Origin: Hahella ganghwensis DSM 17046
GTDB lineage: Bacteria > Pseudomonadota > Gammaproteobacteria > Pseudomonadales > Oleiphilaceae
Length of the DNA stretch: 64,000 bases
NCBI RefSeq assembly: GCF_000376785.1
Contig: NZ_AQXX01000140.1
Coordinates: 62,001-126,000 of the forward strand
Direction of reading: 5' to 3'
Shown one piece after another: positions 9,248 through 18,761 of this stretch. Positions within the stretch are counted from its first letter, which is position 1, and the number at the start of each line of letters is the position of its first letter. The notes under the pieces are model-generated. The model was not told the origin of the DNA. It worked only from the letters and a program-made list of their open reading frames with translations, and made no database searches. A program made the translations under genes and the position numbers.

Positions 9248-9618
9248 CGGGATACTCCTCATCTGAACCACATTGCCGCAGGACAGAGTTATGTTGTCTT
9301 TGTTATTTAAAGCGGACAAACCCTCATGCTAGGTCTCATGTACAGATCGATTCTTCTAGGATCTTCAGGAAAAACTACGAGATGTTCAGCTCACCACCAC
9401 CGAAAAATATCTGAATATATCCCGGCCGTCATAAAGCTCCTGCTGCTATTCCCTGAAGATATAAAAAAGGAATAATTGTTCATTTTTGTAGCCATCCCCT
9501 ATACAGATAATCCTTTTGGTCTATCCTGCTATGTGTTCACGGAACCATTGGAAGGCCATCCCGGTTTGTCATCAATCAACCGGTATGGGACACCTCGGAT
9601 ATTGGATGAGGGATGATT
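9248..9618. other. Intergenic region between divergent binding-protein and chemoreceptor genes
   Basis: About 370 bases that should carry both promoters. The part near 9461-9530 is A/T-rich. I see no clear sigma-28 or sigma-54 box, RNA gene or repeat. Confidence 0.45.
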
Positions 9619-11637
9619 ATGTTCAAGAAAAGTATTGCCGTAAGGCTAAGTATTGCTGTCTGCCTGGCTATCACCATTATTCTTTCTGCGAGTGGCTGGA
9701 TCGTTACTCAGAATATTGGCGAAAAAGTCCTCAGACTATCTGACGCGGAAATGGATAACCTGCTCGCCTCTTCTTCTGTCACCATCAAAGCGTATAACGA
9801 TCAGTTGGAAACCACAGCTGCACATCTTTCTGGTGTATTTGGCGAGGCTTTTCCTGGCAAGTTCATCCTCGACAGAAGCCGTACTCAAGATGTCATGGGC
9901 CAGACGGTCCCGGTTTTGACCAATAACGGTCAAGACATTGCCGGAGACTATTCCACTGTTGATCGCTTTGCCGAAATCACAGGCGGCAACGCCACCATAT
10001 TCGTGAAGCGTGGTGACGACTTTGTCAGAGTCATTACATCGGTCAAAAAACAGGACGGCTCCCGCGCTGTCGGCACCCTGTTAAGTCAGAACTCGCCTGC
10101 ATACATTGAGAACATCAAAGGGCAGCCATTTACCGGAAAGGTCACTTTGTTTGGTCGGCAATTCGTGACCAACTACACTCCAATCAAAGACCCACAAGGG
10201 CAGATCATCGGTATTCGCTATATTGGTATCAGCTTTAGTCAGTCTCTGGAAAGATTGATGTCAGGACTCGCTGACCTGTCGATAGGTAACAATGGATTTG
10301 TGTTTGTCCTCGATGCTAAAGAGGGGCAAGACCAAGGTAAATTCCTCCTGCACCCCACGGCTGCTGGGAGCAACATTATTGAAGGTCAGGAAGGGCTGTT
10401 CGTACGGGAGATGCTGCAACAGAAATCCGGCGAAATGATCCACGCCTGGAAAGGCGCGGGACAATCAGAAGCCGTACCTTGGGAGACGCATTTCACACAG
10501 ATTCCTGAATTGAATTGGGTACTGGCTGTCACTCAACCCGAAGCAGATTCCCACGAAGCTGCCACCTGGTTGGGCCAACAGATGCTACTGAAAACCGCTT
10601 TGACTATCATTGTTGTCACCCTGGTATTGTGGACTGCCGTCAGGATGATAGTTGGTAAACCACTTGCCTCAGCCGTCAGCGCCCTGGAAACCATCGCCGA
10701 AGGAGATTACTCACAGAACATTGAAGTTCGTGGCAATGACGAAACCGGCAAACTCATGGCCGCGCTGAAACGTATGCAGCAACAGGTCAGAAGCATTCTT
10801 AAGGAACTGGCAACAACCGCCCAGGAGCTAGGTAGCGCGGCAAGAGCCATGTCAGAAGCCAGTAATGAAGTGGCGAAAGGTTCCGCCGAACAGAGTGAAG
10901 CCGCCAGTCAGATAGCCTCCACGGTGGAAGAACTGACCGTCAGTGTCGACAGTCTTGCCAAAAATGCCCAGGAAGCCAAGGAGCTGTCCGAGTCTTCGTT
11001 CCAGATTTCAGAACACGGTGCCACCATAATTGAACATGCCAGTTCCGGCATGATGACCATCTCCGAGACAGTTCGGTCGGCTTCGGATAATATCAGTGAA
11101 CTCGGTCAGTTGTCAGAACGCATTTCCGGCATATTGGAAGTCATCGCAGGCATTGCCGAACAAACCAATCTATTGGCCCTGAACGCTGCCATTGAAGCAG
11201 CAAGAGCAGGCGAGCAAGGCAGAGGGTTTGCAGTGGTGGCGGATGAAGTCCGGGGACTCGCCGGCAGAACCACTGAATCCGCCAGTGAGATCACCACCAC
11301 CATCAATGACATTCAACAGGGAACCCGTGCTGTCGTTGCGGTCATGACCAAAGGGGTTGAACAAGTCAACGAGGGCGCAGATCTCGCCACTAAAGCGGGC
11401 GAATCCATCGAAGAAATCCGGTCAAGCTCTCACCGGGTCATGGAAATGTTTATGGAAATCTCCATGATGCTCAACGAGCAGTCCCAGGCCAGTACCAACG
11501 TTGCTGAAAACGTTGAACGCATTGCCACCATGACCGAAACCAACAGCCACGCGGTGCAGGAAGTCGCCACCTCTGCAGAGCAGTTGGAAGGGATGGCCAG
11601 TTCGCTGAATCAGGCCTTGTCCCGGTTCCGGGTATAA
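9619..11637 (+). CDS. Methyl-accepting chemotaxis protein, Cache_3-Cache_2 type
   Basis: A chemoreceptor of 672 aa. TM1 is at about residues 8-28. A large periplasmic sensor (about 35-320) has the Cache_3/Cache_2 arrangement, including [34 protein letters not shown] and a second lobe [15 protein letters not shown]2 is at about 325-348, then HAMP and a canonical signalling hairpin ([20 protein letters not shown]). The ATG at 9619 is preferred over 9613 because GAGGG ends 6 bases before it. It is divergent from the GtsA-like binding protein, which could present a sugar to this receptor, though that is inference. A clear terminator follows. Confidence 0.95.
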   Translation: MFKKSIAVRLSIAVCLAITIILSASGWIVTQNIGEKVLRLSDAEMDNLLASSSVTIKAYNDQLETTAAHLSGVFGEAFPGKFILDRSRTQDVMGQTVPVLTNNGQDIAGDYSTVDRFAEITGGNATIFVKRGDDFVRVITSVKKQDGSRAVGTLLSQNSPAYIENIKGQPFTGKVTLFGRQFVTNYTPIKDPQGQIIGIRYIGISFSQSLERLMSGLADLSIGNNGFVFVLDAKEGQDQGKFLLHPTAAGSNIIEGQEGLFVREMLQQKSGEMIHAWKGAGQSEAVPWETHFTQIPELNWVLAVTQPEADSHEAATWLGQQMLLKTALTIIVVTLVLWTAVRMIVGKPLASAVSALETIAEGDYSQNIEVRGNDETGKLMAALKRMQQQVRSILKELATTAQELGSAARAMSEASNEVAKGSAEQSEAASQIASTVEELTVSVDSLAKNAQEAKELSESSFQISEHGATIIEHASSGMMTISETVRSASDNISELGQLSERISGILEVIAGIAEQTNLLALNAAIEAARAGEQGRGFAVVADEVRGLAGRTTESASEITTTINDIQQGTRAVVAVMTKGVEQVNEGADLATKAGESIEEIRSSSHRVMEMFMEISMMLNEQSQASTNVAENVERIATMTETNSHAVQEVATSAEQLEGMASSLNQALSRFRV

Positions 11638-11661
11638 GCGTCGACAAACAGCACGTCAACA

Positions 11662-11688
11662 AGCCGGTGGATCATCCACCGGCTTTTT
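11662..11688 (+). terminator. Rho-independent terminator
   Basis: AGCCGGTGGA (11662-11671) pairs perfectly with TCCACCGGCT (11675-11684) around TCA, followed by TTTTT. It lies 24 bases after the chemoreceptor stop. Confidence 0.9.
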
Positions 11689-11792
11689 AATTTCTAAATT
11701 TTTTTTACGTGTACGAATGTCATTGATGCTTAAACGTCAATAGGGTTATCTTCCCTTCAGGAAATCTCGATAACTTTTACAAGGCGTTTACC

Positions 11793-12305
11793 ATGAAATC
11801 CAGTCACTATCTAGCGATTGCGGTCAGATTATTTGCCGTTGCCCTTCTTCTATATTCACTGAATCAATTCGCAATACTTTCACAGGTATTAAATATGAAC
11901 GCGGAAGAAACGGCAACGCTTGCCAGAGTGATCGCTTATGCTTCTTCTCTGATCCCTTTTTTCATTGCGATGTTGCTTTGGTTTTTCCCAATGACCGTCT
12001 CAAGGAGCATATTGAAACCAGACCTGGATAAGGTTATAGAGCCCGTCTCACCGGGAAATACATTGACAGTAATACTGCTCGCAATGGGATTGTACTTTTT
12101 TTATAACGCCGCCGTTGACGCCTCGCATTGGTTAACCATCCTGTTTATGAACGCAAGATCGGCCCAATACGCACAGGACTTTTTCCACATATCCCCTGAG
12201 CATAAAGCCCAAATGGTCGCCATTGCTTTAGAGCTGATTTTATCCACCGTGCTGATACTCAAGGCAAAAACGGTTTCGCAGAAAATGTTGAAGCTCGCCC
12301 GTTAA
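11793..12305 (+). CDS. Hypothetical membrane protein (170 aa)
   Basis: I do not recognise a named family. There are four hydrophobic segments at about residues 8-28, 45-68, 88-108 and 142-162. The start resembles an uncleaved first helix (MKSSHYLAIAVRLFAVALLLYSL cut by few charges). The loops carry ordinary charged residues and there is no catalytic motif. The gene stands alone between a terminator and a 14-bp inverted repeat, facing the convergent gene at 12430. Codon use resembles the neighbours. Confidence 0.7.
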   Translation: MKSSHYLAIAVRLFAVALLLYSLNQFAILSQVLNMNAEETATLARVIAYASSLIPFFIAMLLWFFPMTVSRSILKPDLDKVIEPVSPGNTLTVILLAMGLYFFYNAAVDASHWLTILFMNARSAQYAQDFFHISPEHKAQMVAIALELILSTVLILKAKTVSQKMLKLAR

Positions 12306-12316
12306 TGTTCTGGGTT

Positions 12317-12345
12317 TGGAGCCTCATTGTCACAATGAGGCTCCA
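12317..12345. terminator. 14-bp inverted repeat between convergent genes
   Basis: TGGAGCCTCATTGT (12317-12330) is exactly complementary to ACAATGAGGCTCCA (12332-12345). It sits 12 bases after one stop and about 85 bases from the other. There is no strong T-run, so it may be a weak bidirectional terminator. Confidence 0.55.
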
Positions 12346-12429
12346 TAAATAACGTTGGCGAGGCCTTCAGAGCCAGCTTTTAACGCTAGGCAACGCAAGT
12401 GGCTTTCAGTGGTGGTTGTCAGAAGTTCC

Positions 12430-13116
12430 CTAGACAATCTTTGTCACGACGGTCCATCCTTTCATGGCCAATTGCTTCTGTATGCTGCTCCCGCCCAAGT
12501 GCGATAGTCCAACTGGTAACACGGTGACGCTGGCGCCTTTGACACTTGAGGCTGCACGTATCAAATGCTTGGCAATTCCCGGATTTCGTTCGTCTGACTT
12601 GGCTGCCAGTTCCTGTTCGACGACCTCCGCGGTATTCTCCCCTTCGGCGATCACCACATCTTTCAAGAGCATCGCCTTGTAATAAAATAAAGAGTGATTG
12701 ATCGATCCCAGATTTTTATCGTCAGTACCGGAAATGGTGAGCTTCTCCATCTTCGTCAGTCCGGCTCCCGATCCAACGATGAAACCATTCTTGATGGGAA
12801 GTTCGATCGCCGCAATGGTCGTATGCTTGCTACCAACTTTGCCGATGGCCGTTACCACGGCTTTGGCGCCTGCAATCATCAAACTCTGGTCACTGGGTTC
12901 GAGCGGCACGACGGTTTCCGTACTATGCTGCTCACCAAGCAGGACGATGAAGCTGCTCTCCTTCTTTAGAATAACCCCGAGAGGCATGTCGGGATCAGGC
13001 AACATCAGCCCGATACCCTCGACAGTTAACCCCTTCTTATTCAAAGGCAGATAGCTTGACTTATAGGCATTTAGTATCGCATCCGCGTGATTTTTTGCCT
13101 CTAATTCTCCAGACAT
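12430..13116 (-). CDS. Putative TraB/GumN/TIKI-like protein, cytosolic
   Basis: A 228 aa protein without signal peptide or membrane helix, starting after an unusually strong ribosome-binding site (AAGGAGGGAG). Two G-x-x-H motifs (GEQH at 61-64, GLSH at 203-206) and an E-R-N (176-178) before the second one match the spacing logic of the TIKI/TraB/GumN superfamily, whose C-terminus reads roughly RN...VGxGHLxG...L...G. Here it is VLPVGLSHLGGSSI followed by a QLAMKGWTV end. In that superfamily these residues form a putative metal-dependent hydrolase site. The middle is divergent and shorter than typical GumN proteins. Assignment is by motif reading only; an unrelated fold is possible. Confidence 0.5.
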   Translation of the reverse strand: MSGELEAKNHADAILNAYKSSYLPLNKKGLTVEGIGLMLPDPDMPLGVILKKESSFIVLLGEQHSTETVVPLEPSDQSLMIAGAKAVVTAIGKVGSKHTTIAAIELPIKNGFIVGSGAGLTKMEKLTISGTDDKNLGSINHSLFYYKAMLLKDVVIAEGENTAEVVEQELAAKSDERNPGIAKHLIRAASSVKGASVTVLPVGLSHLGGSSIQKQLAMKGWTVVTKIV

Positions 13117-13473
13117 TAGAACTCCCTCCTTCTGTCGATTCGATAATGTCTTTCACCAAGTTGTGTTCTGAAAATAGCGCCAATGGGATCACCCATTATC
13201 TTCCTGGACGTTATTCCTCACTCGGTGAACTTGTTGCCCTGTTCATCATACTAAATAAATCTGAATTGCCCATCGCTAAATCTGACCGTTATTTTTTGTA
13301 AATGGGAAGAGGCCTTATAACCCCACTTTTGGAATCAAAGTTTTACAAGCTTCTTGTTTTATAGGCGTAATTGTAAATATATGGACTTGCCAGCGATCCT
13401 GACGATACGACGACAAAGAATGCTTATTTATTGAGAAGCAAGAAAGGTTCGGGCAGAGACAGGGAATAGAAAA

Positions 13474-13501
13474 TAAAAAGGGGGCGCAAAGGAAACGCCC
13501 C
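13474..13501 (-). terminator. Rho-independent terminator (minus strand)
   Basis: GGGGCG (13481-13486) and CGCCCC (13496-13501) form a GC stem. On the minus strand it is followed by CCTTTTTATTTT. It probably ends the transglutaminase-elicitor transcript. Confidence 0.75.
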
Positions 13502-13521
13502 AATGCAGCCTGAATAGCTAC

Positions 13522-13548
13522 CAGGCCTCCCCTCCCAAGAAAGGCCTG
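13522..13548. repeat. 7-bp inverted repeat
   Basis: CAGGCCT (13522-13528) and AGGCCTG (13542-13548) flank a 13-base loop just downstream of the transglutaminase stop. It may stabilise the 3' end ahead of the stronger terminator. Confidence 0.4.
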
Positions 13549-13576
13549 ATAGATCAGGGTTCAGGAAGACTCTGAC

Positions 13577-15424
13577 TTATTCGGCAGACCAGTCAAACAA
13601 CTGCTCAACGATTCTGGTCAGAGGCTGGCTGTACTCAGAGGCGTTTTTCGCATTACCTTTCCAGTTGGAAGGAATAGGTGCGTCTTTCGCCCAACCGCTG
13701 TCCGGCTTGGTATAGCGGATCTGGATCTGGTAGTCAGATGAAGGGTCATAGCCGTTAACACCAACAAAGTAGGTGCCTGCGCCTTCCAGTTCACACTCTT
13801 CGTTGGAACCGGTCATGTATGGACGGCATTCGTAATCCTGCAATGTAGGCTGCTGTCCTTTTCTGACATAAAGATCTGCATCGTTGTTACCCAGCAAGGT
13901 GACCTTGATGTTGTCCAGAGTCTCAAATGGTCCATAGAAATCCCAGTTGTTCTGAGCAACGGTGCCTTGGTCCAGTTCGTTCTTGGTCGTACCGGTGGTT
14001 TCGGGTGGGTTGTAGTAGGAAACCGCGTGTGCACCAGGAGCCGGGGTCCACAGGAAGTCCGGATGACGGTTGGTGTACCATTCGCCACCGGTGATTTCAC
14101 CATTGGCATCCAGTTCCAGGTCGTACATGTAACGAACGGAGAATACACCGTCGTAGCTTGGACGATCGATTTCACGGTGCGCTGGACCGGTCTCAACCAT
14201 GTAGGTGATCCGCATCTGCACACCAACAACGTGAGTTGCATCAGGGCCACGATAATCAGAGAACTTATCGTTGGTGTAATCGCTCATGGCGATGATGGCA
14301 TCTTCTGCGGATTCGTATGATTCACCCGTCTGAGGGTTGAAGTAATTATAAACGTAGCTGATTACCGGCTGGTTCCATACTTCATAGTCATAGGTGGCAT
14401 CAATCACAAAACTACGCTTGTTGACACCGATCTGGTTAACCACAGACTTGTGCCAGCTTCCTGGGTTGCTGTCAAAACAGGCCTGGTCCAGGATGCGACC
14501 GTTCTCGTCTTTTTCAGGGCGCTTGGTGTTACAACGACCACCGATGAAACGCACGCCAGGAGAGGCTTCTGCCCAAAGTAAAGTTCCCAGTGCCTTGATA
14601 TCTGAAGGATAGAACTTGATGTCCCGACCTTCGGTTGAAGTCACTGTGACAGAATGCTTGGGACGTGGAAGCATATAGGCTGCCGGCGCCCAACCGTGGC
14701 AGAGCCCCATCCAGGTTTCAACGGAACCATAACGATCCCAGTAACTCTTACCGGATTCCCACATGTTCTTGGTCAGGGTGTAGTCCTGATCGCCAACCAA
14801 CAGGTCGTATTTTTCTGCCGGAGACAAATATTCGATTTCGTTATTGTCGATGTATTCCTGAGGCAAATGAGTGCTGGTAGCAAAAATCCAGTGCTCGTAC
14901 CAGTTAGAAGGCCATGCGTCCTGAAGTTTGGGATCAGCATAACGATGTCCCAGAGCACCTTTGTACAGTGCCCAGTAGTCATCGGACCAAGGCTGGTCAG
15001 ACAGTTCTGCTTTTTGCAACGAACTGGCATCCATTTCATGGACATTGGTGAGCAACTGCTCTCCGTTATCAACCAGTTTGGCTGCATTGTCATTGCTCAA
15101 CTCAACAGCCCGCATAATCATGCTGTAGCCATTTTCGTCAGAGCGATGGAGAAGTTCATTACGAAGCTGGTCTTTATCTTCAATGAACTCGCCTGTTGCA
15201 ATCGAATCTTCTGAGAATGGTGAACTGACTTCCGATCCTGTAACGGATTCTTTTATCGGCATTTCGTCCATCACGGCGGCGGTGTCTTGATGGAAACGTT
15301 CAAGATATTCACGGACGTACTGTGAATCCTGTGCCGAAACCTGTGCCCAGGTTACGCTGGAGACTCCCAACGCCAGGGCAGATAAGGAAAACGTAATAGC
15401 TCTGCTTAGCCCGTTGCTTTTCAT
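13577..15424 (-). CDS. Secreted transglutaminase-elicitor family protein with PPC domain
   Basis: This 615 aa exported protein has signal peptide MKSNGLSRAITFSLSALA..TWA (about 27 residues). The central region, with WMGLCHGWAPAAY around Cys242, SPGVRFIGGRCN and QIGVNKRSFVIDATYDYE, resembles the oomycete GP42-type transglutaminase elicitor family. Cys242 would be the nucleophile, with a His (SWHKSVV) and an Asp (VIDATYDYE) completing a papain-like triad. A C-terminal PPC-like beta domain (about residues 490-580, with NNDADLYVRKG and GTYFVGVNGY) follows, as in many secreted marine enzymes. The ATG at 15424 has AAAGGAAT upstream; the longer frame to 15526 precedes the signal peptide. It would cross-link proteins outside the cell. 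It stands alone. Confidence 0.82.
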   Translation of the reverse strand: MKSNGLSRAITFSLSALALGVSSVTWAQVSAQDSQYVREYLERFHQDTAAVMDEMPIKESVTGSEVSSPFSEDSIATGEFIEDKDQLRNELLHRSDENGYSMIMRAVELSNDNAAKLVDNGEQLLTNVHEMDASSLQKAELSDQPWSDDYWALYKGALGHRYADPKLQDAWPSNWYEHWIFATSTHLPQEYIDNNEIEYLSPAEKYDLLVGDQDYTLTKNMWESGKSYWDRYGSVETWMGLCHGWAPAAYMLPRPKHSVTVTSTEGRDIKFYPSDIKALGTLLWAEASPGVRFIGGRCNTKRPEKDENGRILDQACFDSNPGSWHKSVVNQIGVNKRSFVIDATYDYEVWNQPVISYVYNYFNPQTGESYESAEDAIIAMSDYTNDKFSDYRGPDATHVVGVQMRITYMVETGPAHREIDRPSYDGVFSVRYMYDLELDANGEITGGEWYTNRHPDFLWTPAPGAHAVSYYNPPETTGTTKNELDQGTVAQNNWDFYGPFETLDNIKVTLLGNNDADLYVRKGQQPTLQDYECRPYMTGSNEECELEGAGTYFVGVNGYDPSSDYQIQIRYTKPDSGWAKDAPIPSNWKGNAKNASEYSQPLTRIVEQLFDWSAE

Positions 15425-16134
15425 GGTTATAATTCCTTTAACCTTTATTAAAATCTGTGGTAGATCTTTCCATTGGATAGGTAAGATGTAATGCGCAGCC
15501 ACTGTTATTGCGCAAATGCGTAACATCTATAAAAGGACTGGACTGACATATTAATTTTTTTTAGAAAATATGCCTGCCCTGGTAACGAATATCCTTATGT
15601 GAGGACCGTATGATTCCTTTTAACGGTGTTAAGCGGGGCGAAATCTATCAGGCATAGACCATTTGGTCAAGCATATCTATAACTTGTAACACTATATCCA
15701 CTAACCACTTAAGTATTTGATATTTATATACTTTACAAAAACCACCAAGTTTTACTATAGTTTTTTCCTAGGTCTTTGTAGTAATTAAATTGAGCCAAAT
15801 CAATGAGCCTGTTTTCTTTTTATACAAAAAGAAAACATAAAATCATTTACATGTTCATATTTTTAATATGAGTACATCTAAATAATATATCAGGCAGAGT
15901 AGTAGATTAATTACGAAACAGATAGTAAATATTATCATTCATCACTTTCGATAAAGTTCGATTGTATCGTTTACTTCTTATTGATCTCGACTTGAGGAGT
16001 CTGATCCACAGCACCGTGATGAAATATCTGTGGAAAATATGGTATGGAGAGATGGGAGGAGGACAAAAAAGATTGGAGAAAAGGCCGGCATCAACGAATT
16101 CCAACGTTGTATTGGACCGGCTAGCGTTTATGGA
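15425..16134. other. A/T-rich intergenic region
   Basis: A 710-base stretch, markedly A/T-rich from about 15540 to 15930. It contains an 11-bp inverted repeat at 15811-15836. A minus-strand frame at 15907-16104 has no ribosome-binding site or recognisable content and I do not call it. The low GC could mark a promoter/nucleoid-protein region or older insertion. Confidence 0.5.
15811..15836. repeat. 11-bp A/T-rich inverted repeat
   Basis: GTTTTCTTTTT (15811-15821) and AAAAAGAAAAC (15826-15836) are exact reverse complements around ATAC. It may be a terminator-like or regulator-binding structure; function unknown. Confidence 0.5.
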
Positions 16135-16440
16135 TTAAGCCAATTCAGTTTGCCTATTCCACTCATCAGAGAATCCATGCTCATGGAAGTAGCGGCGAAA
16201 TGATTCCATGATGTATTCATTCCATGTTTCTACGTTCTGCAATCCGCATACGGAAACGCCTTTGGCGGAGTCAATGATAGACAGGCCGACCATGTCCCAG
16301 AAAAAACGGGAAAGGTGCTCTGCCTCTTCCGAACCGGCAACAGATCCCAGGTTGATGATATCAATGGTCTTCTCGTCCTTCATCATATGGGCATAGTGGA
16401 GAACTATCTGCTTTTCTTCCTCAAATTTGTAATAGATCAT
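16135..16440 (-). CDS. Hypothetical protein (101 aa)
   Basis: Not recognised. The ATG at 16440 follows GAGGTG at good spacing. The protein is cytosolic, acidic and aromatic-rich, beginning with a probable beta strand pair (MIYYKFEEEKQIVLHYAH) and ending in a helical region (WNEYIMESFRRYFHEHGF). There is no signal peptide or known motif. It sits alone in a low-GC neighbourhood between the transglutaminase gene and a DUF1439-like gene. The proper start signal supports a real gene. Confidence 0.6.
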   Translation of the reverse strand: MIYYKFEEEKQIVLHYAHMMKDEKTIDIINLGSVAGSEEAEHLSRFFWDMVGLSIIDSAKGVSVCGLQNVETWNEYIMESFRRYFHEHGFSDEWNRQTELA

Positions 16441-16621
16441 GCAACACCTCGACTACTTAACGACATGCATGCTGAGAAATGCCCTGTTCAATCAGGTCCC
16501 AGGAACAGGGCTAAGGGCGAATTTTAATAAAGCTGACGACATGTGCACAACTGGCTTTATAGACGACAGTCATTTGGCCTAGCCCGCCATAAATTATCGC
16601 AAACTGCCTTGGAGAGCCTGC

Positions 16622-17158
16622 TTAAAATTCGATGGATATGCCTTTGTTCACGACGTTTATGGCCTTAGGATTCAATGGCAGACCCAGATTCATCTGTTTC
16701 ACATCGAATAATACGATAACCGGCAAATCCTGCCCGATGTAGCGCCTGAGACCGTCAATCAACGGTCCTGCGTTTTCAACATCACCCTCACGCACCTCAA
16801 AATCCACCAGTCTCGGACGAACCAAATGAAGCTGCTGCAGTTCTTTATTGAACGCCAGTTGGCCGCTGACTTTCCCCCAACCTCTGGCCTGATTCAGGCC
16901 TTCTTCCAGCTGTACATCCACTGCCAGAGCCACTTGTTGCTGACCGGGGTGGAACTCTGGCACAGGGTTCAGGAAGGTCACTTGCCAGACCCCCATCGTC
17001 TGCTTGACCGGAAACACCGCTGACATCAAACCAGCCACCTGCTGATCGCTGATGACAATACCAAAGGCGTGAGTCACAGTGGGCCAGACGCCGACTCCAA
17101 GCACCAAAACAACTACTGCCAGCAATCTTCGCAACACCACACCAGTCTTCATTAACAT
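16622..17158 (-). CDS. DUF1439-like (YceB-type) exported protein
   Basis: This 178 aa protein has an N-terminal signal peptide (RLLAVVVLVLGVGVWPTVTHA). No lipobox Cys is visible, unlike E. coli YceB, so it is probably soluble periplasmic. The body has the alternating beta pattern of DUF1439/BPI-like lipid-binding proteins: ISDQQVAGLM, VALAVDVQLEEG, GKVSGQLAFN, IDGLRRYIGQDLPV, then a C-terminal strand. The E. coli relative is of unknown function. It starts 21 bases after the mgtE stop on the same strand, so cotranscription is likely. Confidence 0.7.
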   Translation of the reverse strand: MLMKTGVVLRRLLAVVVLVLGVGVWPTVTHAFGIVISDQQVAGLMSAVFPVKQTMGVWQVTFLNPVPEFHPGQQQVALAVDVQLEEGLNQARGWGKVSGQLAFNKELQQLHLVRPRLVDFEVREGDVENAGPLIDGLRRYIGQDLPVIVLFDVKQMNLGLPLNPKAINVVNKGISIEF

Positions 17159-17179
17159 CGTTATCTACCAGAGAAATCT

Positions 17180-18517
17180 CTATAACAGGAACAAAGTTCC
17201 CAATCCGAGAAAGGCTACAAACCCCACCACATCAGTCACGGTCGTCAAAATGACAGAGCCTGAAAGCGCCGGGTCCAGTTTCAGTTTATCCAGAATAAAG
17301 GGAATCCCGACTCCGGAAAATGCCGCCGCCAGAATATTCACCAGTATGGCAATGGCAATGACGAGACCCAACAGGACCTGTTCAAACCAGACACCCGCTA
17401 CAATTCCGATAACCAATGCCCAGATTACCCCATTCAATGCCCCCACACTCAGTTCCTTTTTTAACAGAGCCTTGAGGTTGGCACTGGTTACCTGACCCAA
17501 CGCCAGGCCACGAATCATCAGCGTCAGAGTCTGGCTGCCGGCGATACCACCCATACTGGCAACTACCGGCATCAACACAGCCAGCGCGACCACTTGCTGC
17601 AAGGTCATTTCAAACAACCCGATAAACCAGGACGCAAGAAAAGCCGTCAGCAGGTTGATTCCCAGCCATACAGCTCTCCCTTTGGCACTTTTTTTCACGG
17701 GAGAGAACAAATCCTCGTCTTCATCCATACCCGCGTTGGCCATCATCTGGCCTTCGTAGTATTCATTCACCAGTTCCCCGGCGGTGCCAATATCCAAGCG
17801 ACCGAGCAGCTTGCCACTCTCATCCACAACCGGTAACGCTCCAAAGCCGGATTTTTGTACCCGAAGAGAAGCATCAACAGAATCCTCCTTGGCCTGAATA
17901 CTGGCAAAGTCCTCCTGGGAAAGGTCTACCAGAGGAAGATGGTCAGGCGATCCGATGATCTTGTCAATTTTTACTGCTTCGGCAAACTGGCCGGTACGGT
18001 TCACCAGAAAAATGGTATCCACATAGTGTGGGATTCCGCGCCTCAGCATTCTCAAACCATCTCTCACCTTGGCATTCTGAGGTAGCACCAGCGGTTCATG
18101 GTCCACCCAGTGCCCGGCTTCATCTTCATCGTATTGCTGAGCATCTTCATAGTAACGGCGTTGTTGCTCGTCCATCGCCGCCAATGCTCTGCCCACCAGG
18201 CGATTCGGCAATGACTCGGACAGTTCCACCAAATCTTCTGCGCTGATATCAGCGAACAGACCGTCCCATTCTTCCGGCTTGGTTTCATCAAGCAGACTTT
18301 CCCGCGGATCACTCCGCATTTCCACCAGTATCGGTAGTCGCTCATTGAGAGGAATACCGCTCCAGACTTCCAGACGTTGCTCCAGCGGCAACGACTCCAG
18401 CAGCAGGGCCACCTCTTCCGGTTCCCGGGTCGCGATAATCTTATCGACCAGGCGACCTTGCTCATCGGCCTCTGCATCAACCACTTCTTCTATCAGGTTG
18501 GACAATTCATCATTCAT
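17180..18517 (-). CDS. mgtE: Magnesium transporter MgtE
   Basis: A 445 aa member of the MgtE channel family. The N-terminal helical N domain (about residues 1-130, with repeated LPLEQRLEVWSGI and LPNRLVGRALAAMDEQQ) and a tandem CBS pair (about 138-255) sense cytosolic Mg2+. A long plug helix region and five transmembrane helices (about 285-445) follow, with the signature PVVASMGGIAGSQTLTLMIRG and a late G-x-P (SGVGIPFILD). I chose the ATG at 18517; 45 extra bases upstream in frame lack a ribosome-binding site. Magnesium homeostasis by direct gating is known for the family. Confidence 0.95.
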   Translation of the reverse strand: MNDELSNLIEEVVDAEADEQGRLVDKIIATREPEEVALLLESLPLEQRLEVWSGIPLNERLPILVEMRSDPRESLLDETKPEEWDGLFADISAEDLVELSESLPNRLVGRALAAMDEQQRRYYEDAQQYDEDEAGHWVDHEPLVLPQNAKVRDGLRMLRRGIPHYVDTIFLVNRTGQFAEAVKIDKIIGSPDHLPLVDLSQEDFASIQAKEDSVDASLRVQKSGFGALPVVDESGKLLGRLDIGTAGELVNEYYEGQMMANAGMDEDEDLFSPVKKSAKGRAVWLGINLLTAFLASWFIGLFEMTLQQVVALAVLMPVVASMGGIAGSQTLTLMIRGLALGQVTSANLKALLKKELSVGALNGVIWALVIGIVAGVWFEQVLLGLVIAIAILVNILAAAFSGVGIPFILDKLKLDPALSGSVILTTVTDVVGFVAFLGLGTLFLL

Positions 18518-18761
18518 AGACCACCAACTCTTAGCCATGTATGCATGGCAGGGATATATCAATACAATCGCGTATTATTCGATGCTTTCAGGTTTTACAT
18601 GTCCGTCATATGAAACGCCAACAGACCCTATTGTCTTGACACCACACTCTGTGTCATAACTTACAACCCAGCCGTCTTGTGAAGCTTGGCTCTCACCTGA
18701 AAATAGTTTATCAGGGTAAGCGCGGATTTATTCATACGGGATTACTGTCACCATAACCCAC

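Larger units (their letters stand above)
13117..13576. other. Intergenic region with terminator structures
   Basis: The stretch holds the ribosome-binding site of the gene below (13119-13130), then about 340 bases with no convincing coding frame, and the two inverted repeats downstream of the transglutaminase gene listed separately. Confidence 0.5.

Noticed and set aside
15425-15526. N-terminal extension of the transglutaminase-elicitor frame
   Set aside because: It precedes a clear signal peptide with its own ribosome-binding site.
15907-16104. Minus-strand 65-codon frame
   Set aside because: No ribosome-binding site and no recognisable content in an A/T-rich spacer.
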